Below, one piece after another: positions 1-12,319 of a stretch of 64,000 nucleotides of DNA; position 1 is the first letter of the stretch; every line of letters begins with the position of its first letter. The stretch spans positions 53,283,877 to 53,347,876 of the forward strand of contig OV121081.1 of the NCBI GenBank assembly GCA_921293015.1. Reading direction: 5' to 3'. A program made the translations under genes and the position numbers. This stretch comes from Phorcus lineatus (taxonomy: Eukaryota > Mollusca > Gastropoda > Trochida > Trochidae). Below the pieces are notes generated by a model that did not search any database, was not told where the DNA came from, and saw only the letters and a program-made list of their open reading frames with translations.

Positions 1-640
1 TGATGCAACACGTGGAAGGCGAGGTTGTTGTCGTCGCCAAAGTCGTACTTTGTTGATACTCGTTTAGTAACTACGCAGTTACACATTTGTTACGTTTGGG
101 GAGTCAAGTGAATCTGGTACGAGACTGTGAAAAACGCAGCAAATGTGTTTATCGCTTTGAGTTTCCTCATACAAAAAAAACTTTTGAAAACATACGCGTT
201 ATCTATTTCATTGGAGTGTATTGGGTTCTCGTCCATATAATATAGGGTTATTATTTCAGGTTCAAAATCATTTATATCTTGTCGGGGAAAACGTTTTCTC
301 ATGAAAGTTGTTAAAATAGCTCTATATCTGGTTGACAATTTTACTTTACATTATAAAAGCTAAACACGGAAAACTGTTAAGTTAACAAATATGTTTGTTT
401 TTCCATGTGACAGAGGTGAGAACGTTGTTTGAATTCAGGTTCATGAAACTTGTACACATACAGATGTGCTACAAATGCACATATGTTTGCATATCAGTCG
501 CATGTAAATACACTTTGTCATGTATTATTAGAATTGTGACTGCCATTTAACACCTTTAAATGCTAATGAAAATTTGAAATTATGATCAAAGATTTGAGTA
601 CAAAACTGTTATTATTAGAATTGGTAATAACTAAGGAACG
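1..640. other. Non-coding, AT-rich sequence
   Basis: I see no gene here. The only open frames are short (82 codons or fewer), start-to-stop by chance, and resemble no family I know. There is no clear repeat before the mariner terminus at 650. Confidence 0.5.
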
Positions 641-649
641 TGTTAAGTA

Positions 650-1906
650 CGAGGGTTGTCCCAAAAGTTTCAGGCCTGAATATGAAAACATGCCTGAAAC
701 GCAACCATACTATGAGTGAATGAAGAACCTTCATTGACGTGTAAATGGCATGAAAATCACGAGATGCATAGTCTTCAATTGCATATAATAGCCTGTCATT
801 CAAAGGTACCCTCACATCTTTTACCGAAATGGGGAAAAGTCAATGTATGGCTGTTATCAAATATCTGAGTTTAAAAAAGTACACTCCAAAGGAAATTCAT
901 GGGGATATTTTACATTAGGTGACTCTGCTCCTTCATATAGCACCATTAAACATTGGTGTGCTGAATTTAAACGGGGTAGAGTACATGTGTAAGCATTAAA
1001 GACGAGCCCCGTCCTGATCGTCCATCTGATGCCACCACAGGTGAAAACATTGAGGCTGTTCTTGACACAATAATGCAAGACAGGCGAGTGACTATCAGAT
1101 ACTTAGCTGATACTCACCACATCAGTAAAACATCAGTTGAACGAACTACACATGAACATTTACATATGAATAAGGTATCAGCAAGCTGGGTCCCCAGAAT
1201 GTTTTCTGAAGACCAAAAGCGAAAACGTGTCATGGTTAGTCAGCAACATCTTGACGAGTATCGCGCAGACCCAGAATCATTTTTCGCTCATGTCGTTATT
1301 CAAGATGAAACCTGGGTTCATCATTTTGATCCTGAGACAAAAAGCCAAAGCTTGCAATGGCAACATAGCACATCACTCACCCCTAAAATGTTCAAATCTT
1401 GTTCTTCCAGTCGGAAGGTCATGGCATCCGTTTTCTTGGACTCTCAGGGTGTAATAATGATTAATTATTTCAAGAAAGGTTCTACAATAAATGGCACTGA
1501 TTACGCAAATGAACTACGACAATTACGAGAAAAAATCAAAGAGTATTACTGCGCAAAGGTGTGTGGCTGTTGCATGACAATGCTCCCGTTCACACCGCCC
1601 AAATTGCAGTCAGTGCAGCACAGGATTGTGGGTTCAGGATTCTCCCCCACCCTGCATATTCTCCAGACCTAGCCCCCTCAGACTTCTTCATCTTCCCTCG
1701 ACTGAAAACAGAGCTCCGTGGCCAAAGCTTTGAGACTGACGATGGGGTCTCGTGATAAGAACTCGTTTTCAGATGGGTTGCAGATGTTACAAAAACGCTG
1801 GAGCAAATGCATTGTAAAGGGTGATTATGTCGAAAAATAAGTCATAAAAATTTTAATGTTTCTTTAATTTTGATGGTCAGGCCGGAAATTGTTGGGACAC
1901 CCCTCG
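650..1906 (+). mobile_element. mariner transposon, full length but dead
   Basis: This 1257-bp element has terminal inverted repeats of about 30 bp matching at 26 of 30 positions. The left end begins CGAGGGTTGTCCCAAAAG and the reverse complement of the right end begins CGAGGGGTGTCCCAACAA. TA dinucleotides flank it at 648-649 and 1907-1908, as expected for mariner insertion. The length is normal for mariner (about 1.3 kb). Both ends are present, but the transposase between them is broken, so the copy could move only if another copy supplied the enzyme. Confidence 0.93.
829..1840 (+). pseudogene. mariner transposase, DD34D type, multiply frameshifted
   Basis: A mariner transposase cuts and rejoins DNA at the element's inverted repeats. 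The reading starts at ATG 829 (MGKSQCMAVIKYLSL) and hits a frameshift and TAG near 912-918. It continues in another frame (GDSAPSYSTIKHWCAEFKRG) to TAA at 990, then in a third frame from about 1001 to 1560. That stretch includes WVPRMFSEDQKRKR and the first catalytic aspartate in QDETWVHHFDP. It shifts again near 1560 to give LLHDNAPVHTA (second Asp) and YSPDLAPSDFF (third Asp). Exactly 34 residues separate the last two aspartates, the mariner DD34D signature. A last shift after 1753 recovers the usual C-terminus (RWSKCIVKGDYVEK, stop 1838-1840). All three catalytic residues survive, but at least four lesions prevent a full-length product. Confidence 0.92.
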
Positions 1907-1910
1907 TATA

Positions 1911-2370
1911 GGTTACTGCGTGACGGAGAATAAGAAATGCCTTGAAGGGATATGGTCGTTTCATTGTCACAATGTTATCTGATTAAAATCGACTGTGCTC
2001 AGAGGAATAAAAGTATCAAAGTTAATATTTTATCGAGATTCGAACTCGTTCTGTCTAGGGCTTTCCTCCTTACACGTTCTGACCGCAGCTACTTGAAAAT
2101 TTGTCCGCCCTTAATTATACATCTCATTATATCAAATATGCCAAATTAAAATAAAAACTCAAATGTTATCAGCCCGAATAAACAACTAATATCAATTTAA
2201 GGTCGATCAGGCGTATTTATGATCTATACACTGAAATTTAATTTGGATATGAAGAACAGTAGCGAAAATCCAAAGTGGGTCGACAATGACATCGTGTAAA
2301 TACTGACGTGGCCTTAAATATTGTGAAATGAAAATCGTCTATCGAGTCTAAGGCAATGTTGTTTCCTGAC
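1911..2370. other. Non-coding sequence
   Basis: I see no gene or convincing repeat. A 65-codon open frame at 1952-2149 has no recognisable motif. Confidence 0.4.
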
Positions 2371-2690
2371 TTTAACATGTAACCTGATGACTGACTGTCA
2401 CCTGTTACCTGTCGATTGTCATGTGATTGTATGGAAACACGTGGAATGCGGAAGGTGTAGCATGTACTGCATACAAGGAGGGGAGATGGTTGGCATAACG
2501 TTCGTAGCAGTTCACTGTGTCACTCTACCATGGCAGTGTCTCTGGAGCTACTATAACTTTACTAAGATTCTAAATAAAACAAGGACAACATCTTAGTAAG
2601 TCTCATTACATCCTGGAACTAATAAATCCCTTCTAACCAAACTTACTTGTAGTATACAAGGCTGAGAAAAAAACTCCTTAGGAAACCGCT
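2371..2690 (+). repeat. Dispersed repeat, copy 1 (second copy near 41.5 kb)
   Basis: This stretch matches 41441-41720 in the same orientation. Shared blocks include ATGCGGAAGGTGTAGC, GTTGGCATAACGTT and a TACATCCTKGAA-type block near the end, with many substitutions and small gaps between them. It is a decayed dispersed repeat of unknown class. A 69-codon open frame inside it (2387-2596) is probably accidental. Confidence 0.6.
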
Positions 2691-2699
2691 AATAGAACC

Positions 2700-5400
2700 A
2701 ACCAGCGTAATCTTGCGTGTGTCGACGTAACCATGTCGTCTTTGCAAAAACAATATCAAAAGTACTACAATTTGTATTATTCGATTCGATTATCGAATTC
2801 ACTTGACAATCGCAAGCACAGAGTGTCCAAAAACTTCTCCACTCAGACACGGAGATCTCGACAAAATCAGACCTAACAAATATCAGTAAACAGTTCCTTC
2901 ATTCAGTACCCTTCTTATACAAGCAAAATGCACATCTTTGACCACTGATTGCTCTAGAAAAACAATCCATTATATTTTGATATCACACTTTCAAATACAT
3001 AATTTTCAAGTCCTTTGAGAGATGAGAACATACATCCAATGATTTAGGTACCAATTGCAAACGCTGACTGTTTCAACAAAATATATTTGAATTTGGTTTA
3101 AATACTTGATATTTTGAGTTTCTATCCGTAGTCAACAAGTGAAATAAATATATCTAACTCATTGCACTTGTATCTAAGGAAACATTATTTTTCTTTTCAA
3201 ATAATTCAGACTATAAATACTTGCAGCTAGATTAATTGACTTCGTCAATTTCGAAAGCCTTGTTTATAAGAAACTGTCTCGAAATGATTGTTTCGAAAAC
3301 AAGAATCAAGTGTTGAAACGATAACTACCCTCATATTTCGTTAGTAAATGAATATGAGCATTAGCAAAACATTCGTGTCGACCTTGTCGTTATGATGTCA
3401 GAGTGAACCAAGTATAGCTGACAAATGCTTTGAAATGTTTGCTATGAAAACAAAACATTGTATTGAAACAATTTACATTTTGAAGTCCATCTAAGTCTAG
3501 AACAATCTAGATACAACTGGCTGTATCACTAGGTACTATGAGTCCCGGGGTCCGTTATTATGACTCTCATTTATATTACTGATTCAATCTAAAAGACAAA
3601 TATGTAGTGTTTTTGTATGAAATATTTGACATGTTATGACACGCACTCAAATGGTTAATATAAAACAATATTGATATCAATAAATTCATTTTTGTTTTTT
3701 CCTCTCTCATAAAATCTTATAGGGCATAACGTTAAAATGCATAATAATCTGAACCTGTTTTCAATATTGATAGTTATAAATTATACATTTTATCCTTTCA
3801 ACAGAAGGAATGTATATTACCCATGATATGTTCGTCCTTGGTCGCATCTCAACCTTGACATGTCGCTATGTATATCAATTATGTGCATCAGTTAACATTT
3901 TTATATAGTGAATTCTAATATTTGCTATGAATTTATAAACATTACGTCTCCGTCCTTGTACCTCAGTGGTCTGTCAATCCCAGACTAATCCACTTGGTGG
4001 CATGCTGACAGTTGCTTCATCCCCCTCTAAAGTGTGTCAGACTTAACAGCATGAACCACGGATCATCAATCATATTCTATTTACCCAGACTTTTAAATAC
4101 CTCACATTCCACTTCCACATACATTATTCAATGCCTTTAGTGCAAAAGGAGTCCTTCACCTTGTGAAATGTAGACAAACACTCGGGACATCAAATATAGT
4201 TTTTAGGTCATCTTACTGTTTACAGTTTAGAAAAAGATCTGCTTCACACTTATGTCACTAACTTTCTATGGAAAAGATGAAAGGACTAGGTTTATTTACA
4301 TTTTTAAAAGGTTCCAATTTTTACTTAAATATGGCTCTTTATGTAGTGTATATCATGTCTTTATATTTTTACATTCAATCGTTAATGATAAAGCATTTGC
4401 ATCGTTTCAGACACAGGCGAATAGACAGACGTAGTCAGTACTGAGACCCAGTGGAGGAAAGAACAACAAAGCCCAAGACTATTGCACTGGAAGTCAACCC
4501 GTGCAAAGATATCAGGGTATGTGATGGAGCTGGGCGGAGACGAATACGCTGATGTAGCAAGATGGAAAGACCTGTCATAACACAAGTGTTTACACGCTGC
4601 AACTGAATTGGAAAAAAATACAACTGTAACAACAACTCGTTCTGTTGAACGACGCTTGACAATCTCAAAAACCGAGTGAGTTCAACTCTATGGTTTCCGG
4701 GGGATGAGGTCTAGCCAGTGTTATCTACGCATAAGAGAAATGTTTATCGTTGGAGTCATAAGCAACCTAGTATCTCATACTCAGCAAAATAATTTGAAGA
4801 CCTGCTCAATATGCACTATCAAAGTATCATAGAGATCATTAGATGAACGACAGAGTATATCAATATTGAATAACTTATAACTCTTATAACTTATTATACT
4901 GAGTACATATCACGTGTATGTGCATATTTTACCTATTACATTTACTCGTAATCAATGCATATTGACAAAAAACAGTAAGGAGTTTCCACACGATTTATTT
5001 CCAATAAATAATTAGAATATTTTAGATAAACCGCGCGCCACGTGTTCAAAAGACACACAACGTGTGTATGAAAAGCCTTGTATTTTTACATGTAAGATCT
5101 CTCAATTTACATCAGTTTGCTTTGAAACCTTAAAGTCTTGATGAAGTGCCGAAGAGCGACGGTCATTACTCTACATTCGCAAAGAAGGAAGTCCGTGATA
5201 AAAACACCCCTTAGATTGTAGCCTTGGTGTTAATGTGTTAGAAAAACGTGACCCTCGACAACTCTTTTGCTGACTCAATATCATGTTTATCAATTGATAA
5301 TTCATTTATCATCAAAAACTGTGTTCCACAGGAGATATCGTTTTAACAGTAGATTTTAAACAATGCCCGTCCAACAGTCAAGTTCTTGACATCACAAATG
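2700..5400. other. Non-coding, AT-rich sequence
   Basis: Open frames are all 77 codons or shorter and resemble nothing known. I found no tRNA, transposon terminus or clear tandem repeat. Confidence 0.4.
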
Positions 5401-5410
5401 TTTTACATCA

Positions 5411-5653
5411 TGACGACGTCACAGTGCTATGACATCACCACACTGGGAGTCTTTGAGTAACTTGCAGTGTTCAGAAATAAACAATTTTCACGGAATCGAA
5501 ATGAAAACTGATTTTGGATGATAAATAGAATCTCACCCTCGTGTCTTCTAATTTTGAATATATCAACACTCAATGATAATAGTAAAAATAATTTGTAACT
5601 TTTATCAACTCGTGTTGATATATTTGATACAGAAGACACTTGGGTGAGATTCT
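5411..5653 (+). repeat. Hairpin repeat with paired CRE-like motifs
   Basis: A hairpin spans 5527-5653. The left arm begins AGAATCTCACCCTCGTGTCT and the reverse complement of the right arm begins AGAATCTCACCCAAGTGTCT. Both continue through a shared TATATCAACAC block to an AT-rich loop. About 90 bp to the left lie two CRE-like motifs at 5411-5438 (TGACGACGTCAC and TGACATCAC). The order, CRE-like pair then hairpin, is the same as in the elements at 48.7 kb and 26.5 kb, though this hairpin lacks their GCGAG-rich centre. It is probably a non-autonomous (MITE-like) element, and membership of the same family is an inference. Confidence 0.65.
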
Positions 5654-5659
5654 CTATAC

Positions 5660-8600
5660 ACTAAATGATTTGACATGTCAGACGGATCACAAGATTATAA
5701 CTTCAACATAGTATATATATATGTATATATTAATAGTAGAGGTAGCATTTCAAAAATTAGATTTTCTTAGTTTTGAAATGAATGTTTCATATCGACTAAA
5801 ATGAGAATTGTATGCTTGACTATGAAAGAAAAATACATGATGAACGATTCACGCTTTTGATCCCTTATAAACGATTTGTTTAGTGATTTTAAGGAATCTT
5901 AAAAGTTGTATTTGAATTTAAGATTCATTGTTGGATAAACTGGGAGTTTGAAAGGTCATTCCCTGTCCCACAATGAGACACGTGTTAAGAAACTTCTTGT
6001 GTCACCATAGGCAAGAGACTTTATTCAAAACATGCCTATGTTCACCCAAGGGTACCATTGAGTTCCTTGTAATAGAGAGTAAAAAATATCATGCAGTGTT
6101 TGTCCTTACATCAAAGTTATATTGTGTATTGCGCTTTTGACAAGTACTTATGCCAGAGATAATTGATTCAGCATTGTCACGATCTTTAAACGTCACCTTT
6201 ACAAACAATCTACATTAACACGAAGCTTTCTAAATTATTCATTTTGATGAATTTATGAAGTTCAGACAGTATGGCTCATTTCAAATATTCACTAAACTGT
6301 TATATGGTAAATACAATTTGGCCTTAGGTAAACCGTTTTGAAGGTTGCTTAGTCAAAGGTAACCAAGGAGACACTTGAAAGGTTATCTTTTTAAAAATAA
6401 ATCAAAATGAATTTTTCAAATTCTTTAACATTTAATTGACATGTTTTCAACATATCAAGCAAGGTTTTCATAAAATTTTATTGACATAACTGTAGCAGTA
6501 ACCCTCCAGATCGAAAATAAAATCTTCAAAGCTCGTTTGGACATTTTGAAGTTGTTTGTTTTCACAGCAGTCCTGTTGCTTCACTCATTAATGAGCTAAA
6601 ACCTTCTATTGAAGTGCATTGTATAGAAATTACACAATGGGTTTACATTTAAATTGTTTTGAAATATGTTAACAAGTTATTTATACAAGGAATGTTTAAA
6701 CAACGTTCCGTGTATTCAGCAAAGTATAAAGTCAAATTTAAAAATATCTGATATTAAGTGACCCATAGGAATGTGCTGGCTTGTCAGACATCCTCATGTC
6801 TAATAATATATATTAAAAATATAAAATTTCAAATACAAAGATAAGCAAACTTATGAAGTACTAAGGAACGAGGCTATAATGGACATAAATCAAAATTATG
6901 CATGAATTAGATATCAAATTGATCAATTACAATCAACAGTCAAACGTTTTAAAAATACTTTGTATTCTTGGCAAAATAAATCTTTTTCAAAGACATGCAA
7001 CTTCTATATATACTAAATAAAAAAGTTATAAAAATCAACGAATAATCAACATTTTTGGGGGGAAATATTACTTTCTTCTTATATGGGATAAATTATGATT
7101 ATATGTAACTATGTCATACCTTATAAATATATACAAATTTTGAAAATCCAGAATAATTTATCAACTGGTTTTCTGAAAACGTCTTTTACAGTCATCTGAC
7201 AAAAATTAAAATTGCATAAGTTAGTATTGTCATTTCGATTAAAGTTATATTGACAAAAACAGACGGTTTTTATGAATGATCGAGTTTTTTTCGTCGGAGA
7301 CTCTGTGGTAGGTAGTTTAGTGACGTCAATTCCATCCAAGTTGTTTATTAGGTATCTATCAAAGTAAAGCAAACTTAGAAGCACTTAAGATTCAATGTTT
7401 ACGTCGAAGTTTCTAGATAACGTATTAGACTAGCTAAAATACACCCATTTAGTGAATGCCTGTGTCTATCTCCGTAGTAGGAATAGGCTCACCTTTGCTC
7501 TGGATTCGAACATCAGACCCGACCTGACTTAGGAAACAAACAGACGCACACCTACCGCAGGTGTTCTATATTGAGTTTGCACAACAAGAGTCGTGTGATC
7601 ATTAGTTGCGCTTTTACTTATCTAGATTAACGAATTGCTGTTAATTTCAATATATGGTTTCAACATGTATATGTTAATTCCTTTCAACTCTATTTTAGAT
7701 GAAGTTTTTTAAGATGTCTACTTCGAGGGGATAGCTAAATTTGGACTTAGCAATCAACAAAATAAGTGCTTAAATTTTCTTAAGGGAAATTTTCAGACAG
7801 CATTTAAAACTTTTAATGAATAACATGACGGTTTGAGGGTTTTTGTTTCACATGTATGTGCCTGTGTCTATCTTGCAAACCATATGATTTTGTAAAATGA
7901 TGACCGTTAGTATTATGATTTTTTTTTTTAATTTAAACATTAAAGAGAAGCACAGTTTGCATGAAGCATATTCGACGACACAAACAAAGTTAACAATGTA
8001 TATACATTGGAATCTCCTTGCTAATGGTTGTAATTAAAAAATGGGATTCTGACACTGATAGCCGAGCAGCTGTTTTACTTCCGACATCCTCAGCAGGTCG
8101 TGGTCTTCTAAAACTTGTTCAAGTTTTCATTTACACTTTATTAAAAGGGTATGCAATAATTGACATTTGACCAATCAGAATCATCTAAAGAGCATTGATA
8201 CTTAGTAAGCACACGAGCCTCAGAAGCAAATAAATAAACAGTTATCCTCCCCCTTCCTCCCCTTTGATACTGCTATAACTTAGCACACACCTTTACTGAA
8301 TGGTAATCAAATGTACACCTAGTAATGATACAATATAGTTCTGTAATGTTACATATTTCGTCTGTTTGGCAGGTTTCACTTCAGCTACTTCAGAGTGATG
8401 TTGCAGCCTTTTTTATTTTATTAGAAGTACATATATGTGTATAAATGCAAAGTAAAGGCTCATGATAAGCCTTATATGACTGCACCTTGGGAAAGATGAT
8501 ATATTATTAAAACGATGCCTGACGTTATCCCGCGCGAGGTACTTTCTTCTGTTCCCCACTGTAGTTGTCTTAGTCACGTGTACATCCCATGAACCCAAAC

Positions 8601-11220
8601 ATCTCCTTGCTGTCGGCTGTTGGCCGTTGACCTGTATTTCTGTCATCCTCTCCACAGAACCATGCTTAATTCGTATAATTAATAACTTGATAAAACATTT
8701 GTTTCATGGATATTAACCTTGTTCTGTCTCACACACCTGCATGCAGACCATGTCACCTTACTTTATTTAATGGCATCTTGACATTAAAAAACAAATACGA
8801 ATATGTTGACTATTATGCATAAAATCTGTTAATTTACATGTGGTAAACACTTTAAAAGTGCAAGAAATTACTTATATGGCATTTTATGTCGACAGCGATA
8901 CACTTGTTGACACTTTAAACAAAGCAATGTGCGTCATTGGAGTCACTTTCAAAGGACAACGGTGTTTTTAGAATAACTTTGTCATGCAAGGAGAGTTTAA
9001 CAGGTCACTAACTTCTTTAAATATAGCAATATAATAGCAATATAAATGCCCTTTGAAGAAAAAACAACAAATGAAATTTCATAAATGATTGGAAACTTTT
9101 TGTGAGTATATCAATGCATAGACTACATATTAGGTTTCTAACATTTAGGTACAGGAATGAACGTTTACATCAACTAAATATAACTTCTTGAAAATTAAAC
9201 AGCTGAAATAAAAAAAAATGCCGGTTGCAGATGATTTTTACAGAGTCTGCAAAGGTTGACCGTATTTAAGTATTATGTGTCTGGGTACGTTTTAAGGATT
9301 TCTTTACGTTTGTTGGCTCTCTGCAAAGCCTTCAAAAAATTGACAATAAAATAACTCATAATAGTATACGGATTTTCATAATATTGAATACGTTCAGCCC
9401 CGATGCCCTGCATAACTACATAAAATAAATACAACATAAGTAGCAAGGTACAAGGGGTGACTTCAAGGTTCAGTGACAAATTCAACATAACCTACATTTT
9501 AAAGTAGTCATTGAGCATAATTTCGTAATAATCATATAGAGATATGCAAAATCCGAGAACGTCTAACATAGTTCTTTCTTATCCAAGCGCTCATGTGCAG
9601 TCTTGTCATACATGAAATGTAATAACATCTGTTGTTTGCACTCCTAGTTTATCTAAGATCCATATACAATGAAATATGAATCACGAGGTTCGTATAATTG
9701 ATAGAATATATTGACTGTGTATTTATTTCATATAAACAGAATGACTCACTCCTATCCCTTGACCCAGTTGGAGATATAAACACGGTAGCCAGGTGGCATT
9801 CAAGGAGAGGTCTTACTACCCTACTTTTCTCTGTTATCAGCTCATTTTTTTAGAGTCTCATTATTAACTTTCAAGATCTTCAAGGACAAGTAAATTGAAA
9901 AGATAAATTACTCATAAATCATTGTATGATACAAGTGTTGTGAGTTTGTTTATCTTGGAACTGTTTGATTGCTGTAAAATCAAAGAAACGTTTAGAGTAG
10001 TTTCGAATCGTATATCTAACGAATATAGCTGTTTGTGCAGATTGTTGCTATGAATGAAAAACATTGGAACAAATCTTTCAACTACTACTTGAAGATAGGA
10101 TGTTCATGTTACATTAAGTTTAAGCAATTTTGTTTCAAAGGCAAATATCTTCTTGTCATGCACCACTAAATGACATTATGTTGCATCCCTAAATTTATGA
10201 ATTTATGACAGTTTCAGAAAAGAACCAAAAAAAGGGATGTCCTTAGTAACAAATAGAATGACCATGGACTTGCAATAGATCATTGTTATCTTATTCTGTA
10301 TGTATTATTTCAAAGGGTAAAAAGAGAGACTTATTTTTTTACATTTTCATAAACAAACCCTATGGTTCGTTGTTTAAGAATGCATATAAAACAAGCATTG
10401 GAGCTAACAAAAATTGATCTTCTATTCAATTACCTCCGCTTATATCCAGATTTTTTTCTCATCAGTTTAATTCAGCAGTCTTGTAAGAAGAGGTTTACAA
10501 GAATAAATGACTTACACAACCAGTGTATGAGATCCGATATCAAAACAAATATTTGTGTTTACTTAGCCATTTCGAGACTTGACTGCCAGGAGGTTTCACT
10601 CCAGTCTTTATTGAAATATCATAAAAATCAAATGCCAAAACATATTGAAGTAATATATCTCCCACCGTGAAAATCACTGTATCCAACACTGACCTTTGTC
10701 AAAAAAAATGTAAACATTCAATAAGAAATTGATTACACATGTTTAAGATTTATGTTTTCATATGAGGGGATATATAACTGTCTCACAAATCAGTTGTTCT
10801 GAGACCAACTGTCTTAGATATGTTTGCCTTGCTACTATCTCAATGCATCTAGATTTACACATGTATGATTACTCACGAAAGTCATTGTGCTCTTGACAGA
10901 GGGATAAAAGATGTTGAATTTCATTACCTGTATACAGACCTAATGCTCTGACGTTGCCCAAGCACGAGGCAGTATCTAGCCACATGGCATAAATCCCTTG
11001 AAAATTTTAAGTGTTACAAAATATCACTTTCTGAGCAAGGAGAAGGTTTTATTTCATTATTTTTTTGTTGTCTTTTGATAGAGGCGAATAAAATATTCAG
11101 GTATTTTTTGACAAATTATATCATTGCTAATCTTTGAAAAATATTTGAACAGAAACAAACATATACCTAACGTTTTTATCCAGAAAGGATAAGTTTTATC
11201 CAGAAAACCGCGTCTTCCTT
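5660..11220. other. Non-coding, AT-rich sequence
   Basis: There is no recognisable gene. The longest open frame (10362-10670, 102 codons, plus strand) has no known motif and the same base composition as its surroundings, so I do not call it. Other frames (for example 7121-7384 and 8413-8655) are chance openings. Confidence 0.4.
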
Positions 11221-11225
11221 ATCTA

Positions 11226-12317
11226 AACTGGGCAAAAGAAACGCTACCACTTTAGATTTGAAATTACGAAACAAACAAACTCAGATTCAAACCCAATGAC
11301 ATGAAAACACATCGACCAAATACAACAATGATTGTTTCATATTGAACGCATCAAACGCATGCTTTCAAATTATGGTTTTCACCTTTTTCAAGCAAATAGC
11401 CCCATGCCCGACGGGTATAAAACCAGTTGGTGTCAGAAATGAGAGCCACCCACACCCATGTTACAAGAATGCTTGGCTGTCACCGTACAACTGTCACAAG
11501 ACTAATACAACAGTCGCAGAGGGTGCTTTTCTCTGACAAAAGTCGGTTTTGTCTCTTTAAAACAGATGGAAGAGTACGTGTTTACGGGGAGAGAGAATCG
11601 CTGCATGTTGCGTTCAGGAAGTGGTGCCCTACGGAGGAGGAGGAAGTGTCATGGTTTGGGGAGGCATACTTGGTGAGGAGAAGACGCCGCTGGTTATCGT
11701 GAATGGAAATCTAACGGCTCAGCGTTACGTCGATGACATTCTCGATCCCGTCATCTCTCCCTTTCTTCGACAACAGGCACAAGGTGTGATTTTTCAACAG
11801 GACAATGCCCGAGCGCACACAGCTCGAGTTACACCAACGCCTGACATGTAACCGATCGAACATCTTTAGAATGCTTTGGATCTTCGTATTCGTCAACGAC
11901 GACAACCACCTCCAGATAACCGCCAGCAACCTGCTCAAGCTCCCCAAGAAGAATGGCAGCGCATTCCACGTAATGACGTCAGACGTTTGATTTTCAACAT
12001 GCGTCGGAGGGTGAAGGCATGTAGCGTGGTCAGGGGAGGACATATGCGTTATTAATGTGAACTGTTTTCAATACACTGAACCTGGATTTCCCTGCAACGG
12101 GATCAGTCATGACAGTGAACTTGGACTTTTTTTTACCCCCAAGCCAATATTGGAGACTGTGCCGTTGATACCGGAAGCTGATTTGTTGCATTTTTTATGA
12201 ATATGATATCGTCACATGTTCTTGTTGAATAAACATTTTGCTTTTTTAATCTCACTTTTGTTTTTATTCTGCAATCTAGATTAAAATATATGGTAGCGTT
12301 TCTTTTTCCCGTGAGTT
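11226..12317 (+). mobile_element. Tc1-like transposon with decayed, internally deleted body
   Basis: The ends are inverted repeats: AAACT, then GGGCAAAAGAAACGCTACCA on the left. The right end, read on the minus strand, is AAACT plus CAC, then GGGAAAAAGAAACGCTACCA. The only gap is the three extra bases, and one base differs in the second block. TA lies outside each end (11224-11225 and 12318-12319), as for Tc1/mariner insertions. The length, 1092 bp, is below the usual 1.3-1.7 kb, in line with deletions seen in the transposase. Confidence 0.87.
11427..12055 (+). pseudogene. Tc1-like transposase remnant
   Basis: The N-terminal DNA-binding helices survive as VTRMLGCHRTTVTRLIQ. A deletion then joins them directly to the first catalytic block LFSDKSRF. 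After a frameshift near 11621 come GGGSVMVWGGI, LTAQRYVDDILDPVI and the second catalytic block QQDNARAHTARV. A second deletion of about 20 codons follows, then PIEHL with the catalytic glutamate. The next codon, usually Trp, is a TAG stop, and another stop precedes it (TAA at 11849-11851). The C-terminal tail continues in frame (EEWQRIPRNDVRRLIF, ending GGHMRY before TAA 12053-12055). All three catalytic positions (D, D, E) remain, but two deletions, one frameshift and two stops make it inactive. Confidence 0.9.
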
Positions 12318-12319
12318 TA

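Noticed and set aside
10362-10670. 102-codon open frame
   Set aside because: No recognisable domain, local AT-rich composition and no splice or promoter context. Frames of this length are expected by chance in 64 kb.
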